This document shows, in pieces, positions 1 to 7,600 of a DNA stretch of 8,235 nt. Origin of the DNA: Spirulina sp. DLM2.Bin59 (GTDB lineage Bacteria; Cyanobacteriota; Cyanobacteriia; Cyanobacteriales; Spirulinaceae). Position numbers and translations under genes: made by a program. The notes beneath the pieces were generated by a model. The model was given only the letters and a program-made list of their open reading frames with translations. It was not told the DNA's origin and ran no database searches. Positions within the stretch are counted from its first letter, which is position 1; every line of letters starts with the position of its first letter. The stretch covers positions 1 to 8,235 of the forward strand of contig RECT01000083.1 of assembly GCA_007693875.1 (NCBI GenBank). Reading direction: 5' to 3'.

Positions 1-1507
1 GGCGGCAGAGGGCAAGACCTAAGCCCGCCCCCTGTTGGGAGCGACGGCCCGTTTCAGTTTGGGTAAAGGGGGTGAAGAGCAATGAAATCTCCGCCGGGTC
101 GATGCCGGGGCCGGTATCTGTCACCGTCAGGATCAGTTCCCCTTGGGGTTCAGTTTCCTCATACCTGACCGCCAAGGTGATGCTGCCCACCTCCGTAAAC
201 TTGATCCCATTGCTTAACAGGTTAATCAAAATTTGCCGCAAACGGGTCGGATCGCTGTTGATCGTCTGGGGCACATTGGGGGCAATGGCAATCTCAAAGC
301 TGAGGCCCTGCTGTTCAGCCCGAAACCGAAACATCCCCTCCATCATTTTCCACAAATCCCAGAGATTCACCTCCTGGTCAGTGCGATCAAGCTTACCACT
401 TTCGATGCGGCTCAGGTCGAGAATGTCATTGATCAACGTCAGGAGGTGTTGGCTGCTGCGCTGGATCGTGTGGATTTGTTCTTGGTGATGGGGGGAATCC
501 AGTTCCGTGGCTAAGAGTTGAGCAAAACCGCTGATGGCGTTGAGGGGCGTGCGCAGTTCATGGCTCATCGTCGCCAAAAAAGTACTTTTGGCCTGGTTGG
601 CCATTTCCGCTGCTTCCTTGGCGGCGATTAACTGCTGGGTTTGCTCCTCAATTTCGCCAATTAAGCGGTTAAAAGATTTAGCCAGGATGCCAATCTCATC
701 ATGGGTTTGGATGGGAGCGCGGAGGCTGTAGTCGTGGGCGATGGTGATTTTTTGAGCGGTGTCGGTGAGGGATTCCAGGGGTTGGAGGATGGCCTTGGTC
801 ATTTGCCAAATTAACCCCCCGGCGATCGCCGCTGATCCCAAACCAATCACGATCATCAGCACCTTTTCCAGCAATTGCATCCGTTCAATGGCCAGCTCTG
901 CCGCTATGGTTTGCTCATGGGCTGTGAGTGCGATCTGATCCAATCGCCAATTGGCCCCTTCCAGGGCTTGCATTTGGGCTAAATTCGGCAATTGGCGCAG
1001 GGCAGTGATGATCGCTTCCCGCTCTTCTGGGTTAAAGCGGGTTTGATGGGGGGGGAGAATCTCATCAATGGCATTGCTATAAAACGCCACCACTTGCTGA
1101 TAATCATTGAGTAAAAGGTTGTACCGTTGGGGGTCTGTAGCCAGCCAACGGGGATTAGCCTCGATAAATTCCCGCAATTCGGCAATGGAGTCCTCCGATC
1201 GCTCCACATTGCCCAACACACGGCTACGCAAGACCAAAAACCGCTCCGGGTGTGTGAGGGCAGTCTCCAACTGTAAACCCGCCATTTGACCACTGCGCAT
1301 TTCTTCCCGGAATTGGGCGAGGAGCTGGGCCTGACGATTGGCCGCCCCCAGACGATCAAGGGTGCGGCCTTGGTAGTAACTGAGCACCATGAGGCCGAAG
1401 GTGGAAACCCCCAAACCGAGGGCGATCGCCACACCATAGCCAAGGGTCATTTTTTGCCGCAGTCGCCAAAACTGGGTGCGCGTTTCCCAGAGTTTCAGAA
1501 TACCCAT
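1..1507 (-). CDS. Sensor histidine kinase, membrane-bound, HAMP-HisKA-HATPase (3' end cut by window edge)
   Basis: Inner-membrane kinase that would autophosphorylate on histidine and pass phosphate to a response regulator. 502 codons lie in the window. Visible in order: TM1 about residues 21-43; a probably helical extracytoplasmic region about 44-215 that I cannot assign to a named sensor family; TM2 about 216-234; HAMP about 235-288 (DEIG at 270-273); HisKA with MSHELRTPLN and phosphoacceptor H316; HATPase N box with N433 (NGIKF, where NAIKF is usual), G1 box DTGPGI (D464), F box (F478, F481) and G2 box GAGLGL (493-498). The gene leaves the window just after G2, so whether a receiver domain follows (hybrid kinase) cannot be seen. 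Start: an in-frame TGA at 1526-1528 leaves ATG 1507 as the only ATG before Met20; there is no clear Shine-Dalgarno. It is divergent from the ABC-F gene. Kinase identity is certain; the signal and partner are unknown. Confidence 0.95.
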   Translation of the reverse strand, partial: MGILKLWETRTQFWRLRQKMTLGYGVAIALGLGVSTFGLMVLSYYQGRTLDRLGAANRQAQLLAQFREEMRSGQMAGLQLETALTHPERFLVLRSRVLGNVERSEDSIAELREFIEANPRWLATDPQRYNLLLNDYQQVVAFYSNAIDEILPPHQTRFNPEEREAIITALRQLPNLAQMQALEGANWRLDQIALTAHEQTIAAELAIERMQLLEKVLMIVIGLGSAAIAGGLIWQMTKAILQPLESLTDTAQKITIAHDYSLRAPIQTHDEIGILAKSFNRLIGEIEEQTQQLIAAKEAAEMANQAKSTFLATMSHELRTPLNAISGFAQLLATELDSPHHQEQIHTIQRSSQHLLTLINDILDLSRIESGKLDRTDQEVNLWDLWKMMEGMFRFRAEQQGLSFEIAIAPNVPQTINSDPTRLRQILINLLSNGIKFTEVGSITLAVRYEETEPQGELILTVTDTGPGIDPAEISLLFTPFTQTETGRRSQQGAGLGLALCR

Positions 1508-1620
1508 AGAGAAAGGAGATAAGATTCAGCGGTCTCTCAACACCCAAAGAAATCGCGCCCAGATCAAGAAGAATCAGGATAAGATAGCAATGGGATCAGA
1601 GTTACCTGCAATCTTAACCG

Positions 1621-1640
1621 TTCCCATTCCGGACTGGGAA
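1621..1640. promoter_or_regulatory. Near-perfect 20-bp palindrome, candidate operator
   Basis: The two 10-base halves (TTCCCATTCC and GGACTGGGAA) are reverse complements except for one mismatched pair. It has no loop, so it looks more like a site for a dimeric DNA-binding protein than an RNA hairpin. It lies about 114 bp upstream of the kinase start and about 147 bp upstream of the ABC-F start, so it could act on either gene. I recognise no regulator consensus in it. Confidence 0.35.
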
Positions 1641-1675
1641 TAATCTCCCGCCACAAAATTTAAATCCAAAACCTC

Positions 1676-1722
1676 CCCACTTCCTACTGCCCACTTCCCA
1701 CTCCCCACTTCCCCCTCCCCCC
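1676..1722. repeat. C-rich heptanucleotide tandem repeat (CCCACTT-like)
   Basis: Six consecutive 7-base units are in exact register from 1676 to 1717: CCCACTT, CCTACTG, CCCACTT, CCCACTC, CCCACTT, CCCCCTC, followed by a C run to 1722. This resembles the short tandemly repeated heptanucleotides known from cyanobacterial intergenic DNA. The plus strand is almost pure pyrimidine plus A, with a single G at 1689. The minus strand carries six or more runs of three or more G with spacers of 1-7 bases. Confidence 0.7.
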
Positions 1723-1733
1723 TAGAACTTTGT

Positions 1734-1751
1734 GTTAAGTATTGTTAAACT
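1734..1751 (+). promoter_or_regulatory. Direct repeat GTTAAGTA-TT-GTTAAACT upstream of ABC-F gene
   Basis: Two octamers begin exactly 10 bp apart, so both face the same side of the helix. This is the geometry bound by OmpR/PhoB-family regulators. It resembles the HLR1 element of the cyanobacterial regulator RpaB (two KTTACAWW octamers two bases apart), but both copies deviate at the C of the core. It ends 35 bp before the ABC-F start and may overlap the promoter. The identity of the regulator is inference. Confidence 0.3.
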
Positions 1752-1758
1752 ACAGAGG

Positions 1759-1785
1759 ATGAGCCAGGAATGGGAAGGGAATTAA
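1759..1785 (+). CDS. Possible 8-residue upstream ORF (MSQEWEGN) before ABC-F gene
   Basis: An ATG at 1759 opens eight codons that end in TAA at 1783-1785, one base before the ABC-F ATG. This spacing would allow translational coupling. The purine stretch before it sits too close to the ATG to be a good ribosome site, and the strong AAGGGA at 1775-1780 serves the ABC-F start instead. So short an ORF can arise by chance. Confidence 0.15.
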   Translation: MSQEWEGN

Positions 1786-1786
1786 A

Positions 1787-3505
1787 ATGCTGCGCCTAGA
1801 ACATATTAGTAAAATTTACCCCACGGGAGAAGTGCTCAAGGATGTCACTTGGGAAGTGAAGAATAGCGATCGCATCGGCCTGGTGGGGGTGAATGGCGCG
1901 GGCAAATCCACCCAAATGCAAATCATCATGGGTCATGTGGAACCCACCACCGGCCAAGTGATCCGCCCCAATGACCTCAAAATTGGCTACCTCACCCAAG
2001 AATTCGACGTAGACCCGAGCCGCACCGTGCGGGAGGAACTCTGGACAGTATTTGAGGCGGCCAACACCACCCACAGCGAGCTGATGGCCGTCACCCATGC
2101 CATGGAAGGGGCAGATCCCGATGAACTGGATCAACTGCTCCACAAGATGGACAAACTGCAACGGCGGTTTGAAGGCCTCAACGGCTATGGCTTAGATGCG
2201 GAAATTGAGAAAATTTTGCCAGAAATGGGGTTCGAGCCGGATGATGGCGATCGCCTCGTCTGCACCTTTAGCGGCGGTTGGCAAATGCGCCTCAGTTTGG
2301 CGAAAATCATGCTCCAAGATCCCGATCTCCTCCTCCTTGATGAGCCGACCAACCATCTGGACTTAGAAACTATCGAATGGCTCGAAGGCTACTTAAAAGA
2401 CCTGAAAACCCCCATGGTGGTGATTTCCCATGACCGGGAATTTTTAGACCGTCTCTGCACCCAAATCGTCGAAACCGAGCGGGGCGTTTCCACCACCTAC
2501 CTCGGCAACTATTCCGCCTACTTGGCCCAAAAAGCCGAAAACCAAGCCGCCCAACAAAGCACCTACGAACGGCAACAAAAGGAAATTGCCAAACAGCAGG
2601 AGTTTGTGGAGCGGTTCCGAGCCAGTGCCACCCGCAGCACCCAGGCGAAAAGTCGGGAAAAACAACTGGACAAAATCGAGCGCATCGATGCCCCCGTCGC
2701 CAATCTGCGCACCCTCAAATTCACGTTCCCCCCTGCCCCCCGCAGTGGTCGGGAAGTGGTGCAAATTGAAGACCTTTCCCACAGTTATGGGGATAAAATG
2801 CTGTTTTTAGGGGCAAATTTATTGATCGAGCGGGGCGATCGCATCGCCTTCCTCGGCCCCAACGGTTGCGGCAAATCCACCCTGTTACGGATGATTGTCG
2901 GCTTAGAAACCCCCGAAGATGGTTCCGCCGGCTTTGGCCCCCATAACATCATCCCCGGTTACTTTGAACAAAACCAAGCGGAAGCCCTCGATCTGGAAAA
3001 AACCGTCCTAGAGACGATCCACGATGAAGTTCCCGATTGGAAAAATGAAGAAGTTCGTACCCTCCTCGGACGATTCCTCTTCAGTGGCGAAATGGTCTAT
3101 AAACCCGTTGGGGCCCTGAGTGGGGGCGAAAAGGCGCGGTTAGCCCTGGCAAAAATGCTTCTGCGTCCCGCCAACGCCTTAGTCCTCGATGAACCCACCA
3201 ACCACCTGGATATTCCCGCCAAAGAAATGCTGGAATCTGCCCTCAAGGACTACGATGGCACGGTGTTGATCGTTTCCCATGACCGTTATTTTATTTCCCA
3301 GGTGGCGACGAAAATCGTCGAAGTCCGCGATGGGGAATTAGTGGTGTATAACGGCGATTATCACTACTACCTCGATAAACTGGCAGAACAGGAAGCCCAG
3401 GCTCAGGCTCGCCGCCAAGCGGAAGCTGATGCAGCGAAACGGGAAGCCAAGCGAGCCAAGCAAAAGGAAAAAGAGGCAGCCCGCAAGAAAAAAGCAGCGG
3501 TTTAG
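1787..3505 (+). CDS. ABC-F family ATP-binding cassette protein (translation-associated ATPase)
   Basis: A soluble, duplicated ATPase with no membrane segment. ABC-F proteins such as EttA, Uup and YheS act on the ribosome, usually at the E site. 572 residues, the usual length. Domain 1: Walker A GVNGAGKST (34-42, K40), Q71, signature FSGGW (161-165), Walker B LLLLDEP with D185 and E186, H215. A charged interdomain linker about 239-316, the place of the P-site-tRNA-interaction motif, separates it from domain 2: Walker A GPNGCGKST (357-365, K363), LSGGE (444-448), D468 and E469, H498. Both catalytic glutamates are present, so both sites look active. The Lys/Arg/Glu/Ala-rich tail 531-572 is probably coiled coil. 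The FSGGW form resembles the YheS/Uup side of the family, but I do not assign a symbol. ATG 1787 has AAGGGA six bases upstream. A housekeeping ribosome role is more likely than antibiotic resistance, although sequence alone does not settle it. Confidence 0.96.
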   Translation: MLRLEHISKIYPTGEVLKDVTWEVKNSDRIGLVGVNGAGKSTQMQIIMGHVEPTTGQVIRPNDLKIGYLTQEFDVDPSRTVREELWTVFEAANTTHSELMAVTHAMEGADPDELDQLLHKMDKLQRRFEGLNGYGLDAEIEKILPEMGFEPDDGDRLVCTFSGGWQMRLSLAKIMLQDPDLLLLDEPTNHLDLETIEWLEGYLKDLKTPMVVISHDREFLDRLCTQIVETERGVSTTYLGNYSAYLAQKAENQAAQQSTYERQQKEIAKQQEFVERFRASATRSTQAKSREKQLDKIERIDAPVANLRTLKFTFPPAPRSGREVVQIEDLSHSYGDKMLFLGANLLIERGDRIAFLGPNGCGKSTLLRMIVGLETPEDGSAGFGPHNIIPGYFEQNQAEALDLEKTVLETIHDEVPDWKNEEVRTLLGRFLFSGEMVYKPVGALSGGEKARLALAKMLLRPANALVLDEPTNHLDIPAKEMLESALKDYDGTVLIVSHDRYFISQVATKIVEVRDGELVVYNGDYHYYLDKLAEQEAQAQARRQAEADAAKREAKRAKQKEKEAARKKKAAV

Positions 3506-3513
3506 CAGGAAAA

Positions 3514-3540
3514 GGCCCGCTGTCACTGACACAGGGGGCC
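3514..3540 (+). terminator. Hairpin after ABC-F gene, probable terminator
   Basis: Eight bases after the ABC-F stop, GGCCC-G-CTGT pairs with ACAG-G-GGGCC around a 7-base loop (nine pairs and one G/G mismatch). No U tract follows, so it may instead protect the mRNA end or attenuate read-through into the cyclase gene. Confidence 0.4.
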
Positions 3541-3560
3541 GTCACCCTTAAAATGCATAA

Positions 3561-3566
3561 GATAAT
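3561..3566 (+). promoter_or_regulatory. Possible -10 element (GATAAT) for the diguanylate cyclase gene
   Basis: GATAAT matches five of six positions of TATAAT and lies 46 bp before the cyclase ATG, downstream of the hairpin. No -35 hexamer is recognisable 16-18 bp upstream, so this would be a -10-only (type 2) promoter. An overlapping alternative is TAAGAT at 3558-3563. Confidence 0.25.
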
Positions 3567-3612
3567 GGTGCTGATGTGGCATTGTTAACCCATGACTGCC
3601 TGCTGATTGACC

Positions 3613-4656
3613 ATGAGCCAAACGACAGATCCCTCAAAGGGCGATATCCTCATCATCGATGATACCCCCAATAATGTCCGCCTTCTTTCCACACTGTTAA
3701 CCAACCATGGCTATGAAGTACGGGGTGTAATTAACGGTGAAATTGGCCTGCGGGCGGCTCGTTCGGCGGTTCCGGACTTAATTTTGCTGGATATTAGCAT
3801 GCCAAAACTGAGTGGCTATGATGTTTGCGAAGCCCTCAAAGCCGACCCCCTCACCGCCGCAGTGCCGGTAATTTTCATCAGTGCTTTTAACGAGGTGGGA
3901 GATAAGGTTAAAGCCTTTGAGGTGGGGGGTGTGGACTATATTACCAAGCCTTTCCAATGGGCTGAGGTTTTGGCGCGGGTGCAAAATCAACTGAAAATTT
4001 GCCTCCTTCAAAAGCAACTGCAATCTCGCAATACCCAACTCCACCTAGAAATTCAGGAACGGGCCAAGGCGGAGGTCGCTCTCCAGGCGGCCAATGAAAA
4101 ACTCCAGGCCCTGGCCAATCAAGATGGGTTAACCGGCACATCGAACCGGCGGCATTTTGATGACTATTTGCTCCGCTGGTGGCAGTTGTGCCAGGCTCCG
4201 GGGATGATTTCCCTGATTCTCTGCGACGTGGATTTCTTTAAGCCCTTTAACGACCACTACGGCCATTTAGAGGGCGATCGCTGTTTGCAAATTTTAGTCC
4301 AGGCGATCCAAAACGCTCTCGACCTCCTTGCCCCACCCCATTCCCTCCTCGCCCGGTATGGGGGGGAGGAGTTCGCCATCGTCCTCCCGGAAACGGAACT
4401 TTCCCAAGCCCAAGACATTGCCCACGGGATTCAAGCCCATGTAGCCGCGGCCAAGATTCCCCACGCCTACTCCACGATTCACCCCACAGTTACGGTTAGT
4501 TTAGGGATTGCTCGGGTTCACCCCACAGCAGACAGTACCCCGGAGCAGTTGATTAGCCAAGCCGATCAGGCCCTATACATCGCTAAATCCCAGGGACGCA
4601 ATCAGGCGATTTGCTACGGGCAAGACCCCACCCCTAACCCGGCTCCTGACCCATGA
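3613..4656 (+). CDS. Response regulator diguanylate cyclase (REC - coiled coil - GGDEF)
   Basis: Makes the second messenger c-di-GMP from two GTP in the cytoplasm, under control of receiver phosphorylation. 347 residues. REC domain about 11-125: acidic pair D16-D17, phosphoacceptor D60 in LLDISMP, S90, and K112 in TKPF, so it looks fully phosphorylatable. A helical, probably coiled-coil linker about 128-168 is typical of REC-GGDEF (WspR-like) enzymes that activate by dimerisation. GGDEF domain about 169-338: metal-binding D205 in CDVDFFK, N213 and D222 for the base, and active-site loop GGEEF at 250-254. The place of the inhibitory RxxD site, nine to six residues before the loop (241-244), reads PPHS, so product inhibition by the usual I-site is not expected. 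Start: ATG 3613 is preferred over TTG 3607; a TGA at 3604-3606 blocks the in-frame ATG 3592. No clear Shine-Dalgarno. The 3' end overlaps the convergent GAF gene by 23 bp. The cognate kinase is unknown; the divergent kinase at 1-1507 is one candidate by proximity only. Confidence 0.95.
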   Translation: MSQTTDPSKGDILIIDDTPNNVRLLSTLLTNHGYEVRGVINGEIGLRAARSAVPDLILLDISMPKLSGYDVCEALKADPLTAAVPVIFISAFNEVGDKVKAFEVGGVDYITKPFQWAEVLARVQNQLKICLLQKQLQSRNTQLHLEIQERAKAEVALQAANEKLQALANQDGLTGTSNRRHFDDYLLRWWQLCQAPGMISLILCDVDFFKPFNDHYGHLEGDRCLQILVQAIQNALDLLAPPHSLLARYGGEEFAIVLPETELSQAQDIAHGIQAHVAAAKIPHAYSTIHPTVTVSLGIARVHPTADSTPEQLISQADQALYIAKSQGRNQAICYGQDPTPNPAPDP

Positions 4657-7600
4657 GCGGCAGGAGGTTCCCCCGTTGCTGCTGGTGATGATTCAAAAGA
4701 ATCCCCACCTGCCGGTTAAACACCTGCATATACCGTTGATCACTGGCATCAAACCCCGTTTTGAGATAGGCGGGAATATCGTCCGTTGTCTTGAGGTGAT
4801 GGGCCTGAGGTCGAATTTTATTCACCAACTGCGTCACCGCCAACAGTTCCCCTTGGGGACTCCACACCGGCAAACAGAGGAGACTAAACGTGCGATACCC
4901 GGTTTTGGCATCGATGAGCTTCGCCGTGGCAGATTGGGGATCGTCGTAGAGATCATAGGGGATATTCAGTGGCACCGCCGTCGCCGCCACCTGTCCGGCA
5001 TAGCCTTGGCCGATTTTTAACCGCAGTGGGCGGCGTTGGCCTTTGAAATCCGCCATCTGCGTCCACACTTCACCACGATCGCGATCCAGTAACCAGAGGG
5101 TGCTGCGATCGGCCTGCATTAACTTCTTCGCCGCCTCCATCACCTGTTCCAAAACCAGATCTAAAGAGCAGGATTGCTGACTCATTTGGTGCATCACTGC
5201 CATGAGGGCCGCCGCCACCCGTTGGCTTTGGGCGGTGCGGTGGTAAGCCCGGAAGCTATCGAGAATCATGCGAATGAGGGGGGCATTTTCCGCAAACCGC
5301 TGTTCATCGATCGCCGTAAAACCTTGGGGATCAATGCGGTCGGCGAGGGGGGCGGCGGGATGGGCGGAGGATTTCAGCTTGTTGAGACATTGAACCACGG
5401 CAATCAGTTGGCCTTGGTCATCACGGAGGGGAAAAGCAATCAGGGTATAGGTACGATAGTGGTTTCTGCGGTCTTGGCTTTGGGCAACGGTGGAGCGGGG
5501 ATCATCATAGACATCATAGGGCAGGTTAATCACTGCTCCGGTGCGGGCCACTTCCCCCACAAACCCCTGATGGGCAGGGATTCTCAGTTCTAATAACTCC
5601 CCAGCTTTCCCTTCGGCGATCATCGACCAAAATTCCTGCCGCTCTTCATCAAGGAGAAAAATTGTCGTGCGATCGGCATGGAGCGATCGCCCCGTTCGCA
5701 GCGTAATCGATCGCAGCGTCGTATCAAGAATTTCATCGAACCCCTGGCCATCCATCACCTGGTTCAACACCCCCAAGGTTTGCGTCACCATATTGCCGGA
5801 TTGGGCCGCCACCTGGTCTTTAAACGTTGCCAATTCCCGCGCATTGTGTAAAGCCATCCCCACCTGAGTATTGAAAATCTTCATATACTGCTGGCTATTG
5901 GCATCAAAGCTGGCATGGAAACAGGGGGGAGCGGTGGGCCAATCCGAGGGGTGATAGGCATCGGTTTCATGGGTGGCCGAGGTCTTGCCGCTGGTAAATC
6001 GCCGCTTGTTCACCAGTTGCGTCACCCCCAATAGATCACCGTTGGGACTCCAAACTGGCATACAGAGGAGGCTACAGGTGCGGTAGCCGGTTTGTTGATC
6101 GGTTTGTTGGGCGGTGAGGGAATCGGGGTGATTGTAAATGTCATAGGGGATATTGAGGGATTCCCCAGTGGCGGCCACTTGACCGGCAAACCCCTGGCCG
6201 ACGGCAATGCGAATTTCCCCCATTGTGCCATCTTCAAAGGGGATGACTGTCCAGAGTTGATCCCGGCGATCATCAAGGAGCCAGAGGGTGCTGCGATCGG
6301 CGTTCATCAGTTGTTTGGCGGCGGTCATGACCCGCTGGATGATCGCCTTGGCATCGAGGTCGCTGTGGGCAATGGCCCGGGTGGCTTCGGTGAGGGCTTC
6401 GGAGGTTTGCAACCGTTGGGTGAAGTGGTAATAATCTTGGCAGCGGCTGAGAACCCGTTGGAGGGCGGGGGCATAGGCCACCAAACTGCGGCGATCGCTC
6501 TCCGTAAACCCAGCGAGGTCAATGCGCTCCACTAAGGGCAGGGTGGGGTTATCGGGAATTTTTAGCTTATTCACCAGTTGCAAAAAGGCGACGACTTCAT
6601 CCTGAGAGTTATAGAGGGGCAGGGTTAGCTCGTTGCGAAAGGTTGTATCCTGCCCTTGGGCATCGGTCACAATGGCTTGCCAATCATTAACCGTCACCTT
6701 CGAGACGTTCACGGCTTTTTTGTAAATGGCGACCCGTTCCTGGGTTCTGGTTTGGGCAAAAATTTGAATTTTGGTGTGGTGGCGGTTGGTGGGGCAGGCG
6801 AGGATTGACCACAGCTCCTGATTGGTGGGGTCAATGAAAAACAGGTTGACGCGATCGGCGGCTAATAATTCCCCCAATTTGAGGGTTAAGGTGCCGATGA
6901 TCGAGGAGAGTAAATCATCATAATCGGGGCGATCAACATTGCCCAAGAGGCCGAGAAGTTTTTGCTCCTGGGCGGTGATGAGTTCGTTAAAATCCGGTTG
7001 GATGGCGGCGATCGCCCGTTGCACCCACAAACTATTAAACACTTCCTGATAGATGGGGTTGTACACCTGTAGCTGGTTGGGGTGCGGGATCAAGCCGGTG
7101 CGATACAACTCCAGGGCAGCGGCGTGATTCTCCAGGGCAACCGGTTCCCCATGGAGGAGGGTTTGATAAAGTTTGAGGGCGGGTAGGCGGTGAAGATCCC
7201 GGCGGTTATCGGCGATCGCGAACCTATCCCTAATCCGGGTTAAATGGGGGGGATGATCCTGAGCCGCCCAATCCTCAAGGATGCGGTGACGAATTAATTC
7301 GCCCAACCACGCCGCCTCATCCCCCGGCAGGGGGCAGTGGGGCTCCATCACCACCAACCGACAGACCTTTTGGGTTAAAAACGGCTGTCCCCCCGTCCAA
7401 TCTAGAATCGAGGCCATCATCATCGTTGGATCCGGCACTTGCCTGATTAATCCCTGGCTCAAGGGGGGCGTTGCCGCCAGGGTAAACCCAGTTAAAACAA
7501 TGGAACGACTCACCGCCCAGGGAGGATGATCCCGATCCCTGACGAGGGCTTGGAGGGTAACGGTACCGAACAGGGCAAAGGTTAGGGATTCCGGATCAAG

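Larger units (their letters stand above)
1508..1786. other. Divergent intergenic spacer between kinase and ABC-F gene
   Basis: A 279-bp spacer that must hold the promoters of both outward-facing genes. No convincing protein or RNA gene was seen. From left to right it contains the short kinase leader, the 20-bp palindrome, the C-rich heptad tract and an AT-rich direct repeat near the ABC-F start. A weak minus-strand -10-like TATCTT (within 1580-1590) is the best kinase promoter candidate, but no good -35 element sits at the usual distance. Confidence 0.6.

Noticed and set aside
72..731. Plus-strand open frames antisense to the kinase catalytic domain
   Set aside because: The minus-strand frame here contains intact H, N, G1, F and G2 boxes, so the plus-strand frames are by-products of its codon bias.
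1..1507. Possible frameshift or pseudogene in the kinase
   Set aside because: Checking the reading frame at the start, Met20, TM2, the H box and the G2 box gave the same frame throughout, with no internal stop.
979..1547. Open frames on both strands over the kinase 5' half (979-1443 minus, 1356-1547 minus, 1286-1522 plus)
   Set aside because: They lie in other frames over the continuous kinase reading frame, whose translation contains TM1 and the sensor region; their own translations show no domain.
1675..1722. Heptad tract considered as a CRISPR array or assembly artefact
   Set aside because: Seven-base units without unique spacers are not CRISPR; regular register and a known cyanobacterial repeat style argue against an artefact.
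3592..3606. ATG 3592 as the cyclase start
   Set aside because: It is in frame with the gene, but TGA at 3604-3606 closes it after four codons.
4691..6388. GAF2-GAF4 as bilin-binding (phytochrome or cyanobacteriochrome) photosensors
   Set aside because: GAF2 and GAF4 have a Cys in the SLLC strand, and GAF2 another in YRTCS, but no Cys-His pair or DXCF motif at the chromophore position; GAF3 lacks these cysteines.
5174..6535. Long plus-strand open frames (5174-5593, 6092-6535) antisense to the GAF domains
   Set aside because: They are Gly/Ile-rich mirror translations of conserved GAF repeats, without a start region or recognisable family.
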